A stretch of DNA of 53,556 nt from Candidatus Nitromaritima sp. SCGC AAA288-L16 (lineage in GTDB: Bacteria > Nitrospinota > Nitrospinia > Nitrospinales > VA-1): the NCBI GenBank assembly GCA_000372225.1, contig AQTY01000011.1:1-53556 (forward strand), in the 5' to 3' direction. The notes beneath the pieces were generated by a model, which searched no databases, had not been told where the DNA came from, and was given only the letters and a program-made list of their open reading frames with translations. Each line of letters starts with the position of its first letter. Positions within the stretch are counted from its first letter, which is position 1. Shown here in pieces: positions 53,376-53,556 of the stretch. The translations under genes and the position numbers were made by a program.

Positions 53376-53556
53376 CTAATTTTTCTTCTTAGCCGATTCT
53401 TCAGTTAAGGTTCTCTCCAGTGTCTCAATTTCCAGTTTTGATAATTTGAAATGAAAACTAAAAAAATTACTATCAGAGTTTTTCATATACCTTAATATCC
53501 TCACGTACTTTACAAATTGACGTGACAATTTCTCCATCGTATCAGACAAGGTGGAT
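53376..53556 (-). CDS. C-terminal part of an unknown protein (runs off right edge)
   Basis: A minus-strand frame is open from the window edge to TAG at 53376-53378, giving 60 codons: '..DTMEKLSRQFVKYVRILRY', then 'FHFKLSKLEIETLERTLTEE' and a basic end KKKN. The helical, charged composition looks genuine, but no family is recognisable from this part. Confidence 0.4.
   Translation of the reverse strand, partial: STLSDTMEKLSRQFVKYVRILRYMKNSDSNFFSFHFKLSKLEIETLERTLTEESAKKKN

Noticed and set aside
1..53556. CRISPR arrays and full insertion sequences
   Set aside because: I saw no set of regularly spaced direct repeats and no complete transposase with inverted ends.

Overview
The window looks like a chromosomal segment of an AT-rich, free-living Gram-negative bacterium: it carries several outer-membrane porins, lipoproteins, a PBP1A, TatA and tripartite metal efflux. 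The mix of a urea ABC transporter, complete urease, PII/Amt ammonium uptake, Pit phosphate uptake and scattered complex I genes would fit a marine nitrogen-cycling lineage such as Nitrospinota. That placement is an inference from gene content only; there is no rRNA or marker gene here to prove it.

Left part (1-15.1 kb, minus strand): a Lys-rich gene runs off the edge, then comes a degenerate DyP-peroxidase-like protein, the urea transporter urtABCDE (urtB is frameshifted in a G8 tract), a porin, a SHOCT-tailed secreted protein and the urease set ureDABCEFG. A near-consensus sigma-54 promoter sits before urtA and a strong hairpin separates urtA from urtB. Together these genes would bring urea across both membranes and split it to ammonia and CO2 under nitrogen control.

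Middle-left (15.4-28.1 kb, mostly plus): a secreted protein of unknown function, a J-domain protein and a membrane protein; then a porin, a PhoU-like DUF47 protein and a PitA permease, probably one phosphate-uptake group; then a His-rich periplasmic protein with a complete CzcCBA-type heavy-metal efflux system; then a small charged protein with a long palindrome upstream.

Middle (28.4-34.2 kb): a cupin plus B12-binding radical SAM pair, tRNA-Pro, a J-domain/MORN-repeat fusion, and a 1.3-kb decayed stretch bounded by two tRNA-Gly-like sequences. That stretch holds an M15 peptidase pseudogene with three in-frame stops and an integrase-like fragment, which suggests a dead mobile element. A duplicated pentapeptide-repeat protein follows.

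Right part (34.3-53.6 kb): a frameshifted arsC, small membrane proteins and lipoproteins, an SlyD-like isomerase and a DUF5522 protein; a nitrogen cluster (TorF-type porin, PII protein, AmtB, long TPR protein) with a possible sigma-54 promoter; a complex I fragment nuoE-nuoG-nuoD that lacks nuoF and has a good sigma-70 promoter; a flippase-like membrane protein, TatA, a small TPR-like secreted protein, an LRR protein, a DUF5069 protein and PBP1A; and finally a gene cut by the right edge. Two intact-looking genes are broken by single-base homopolymer differences, which may be sequencing errors.
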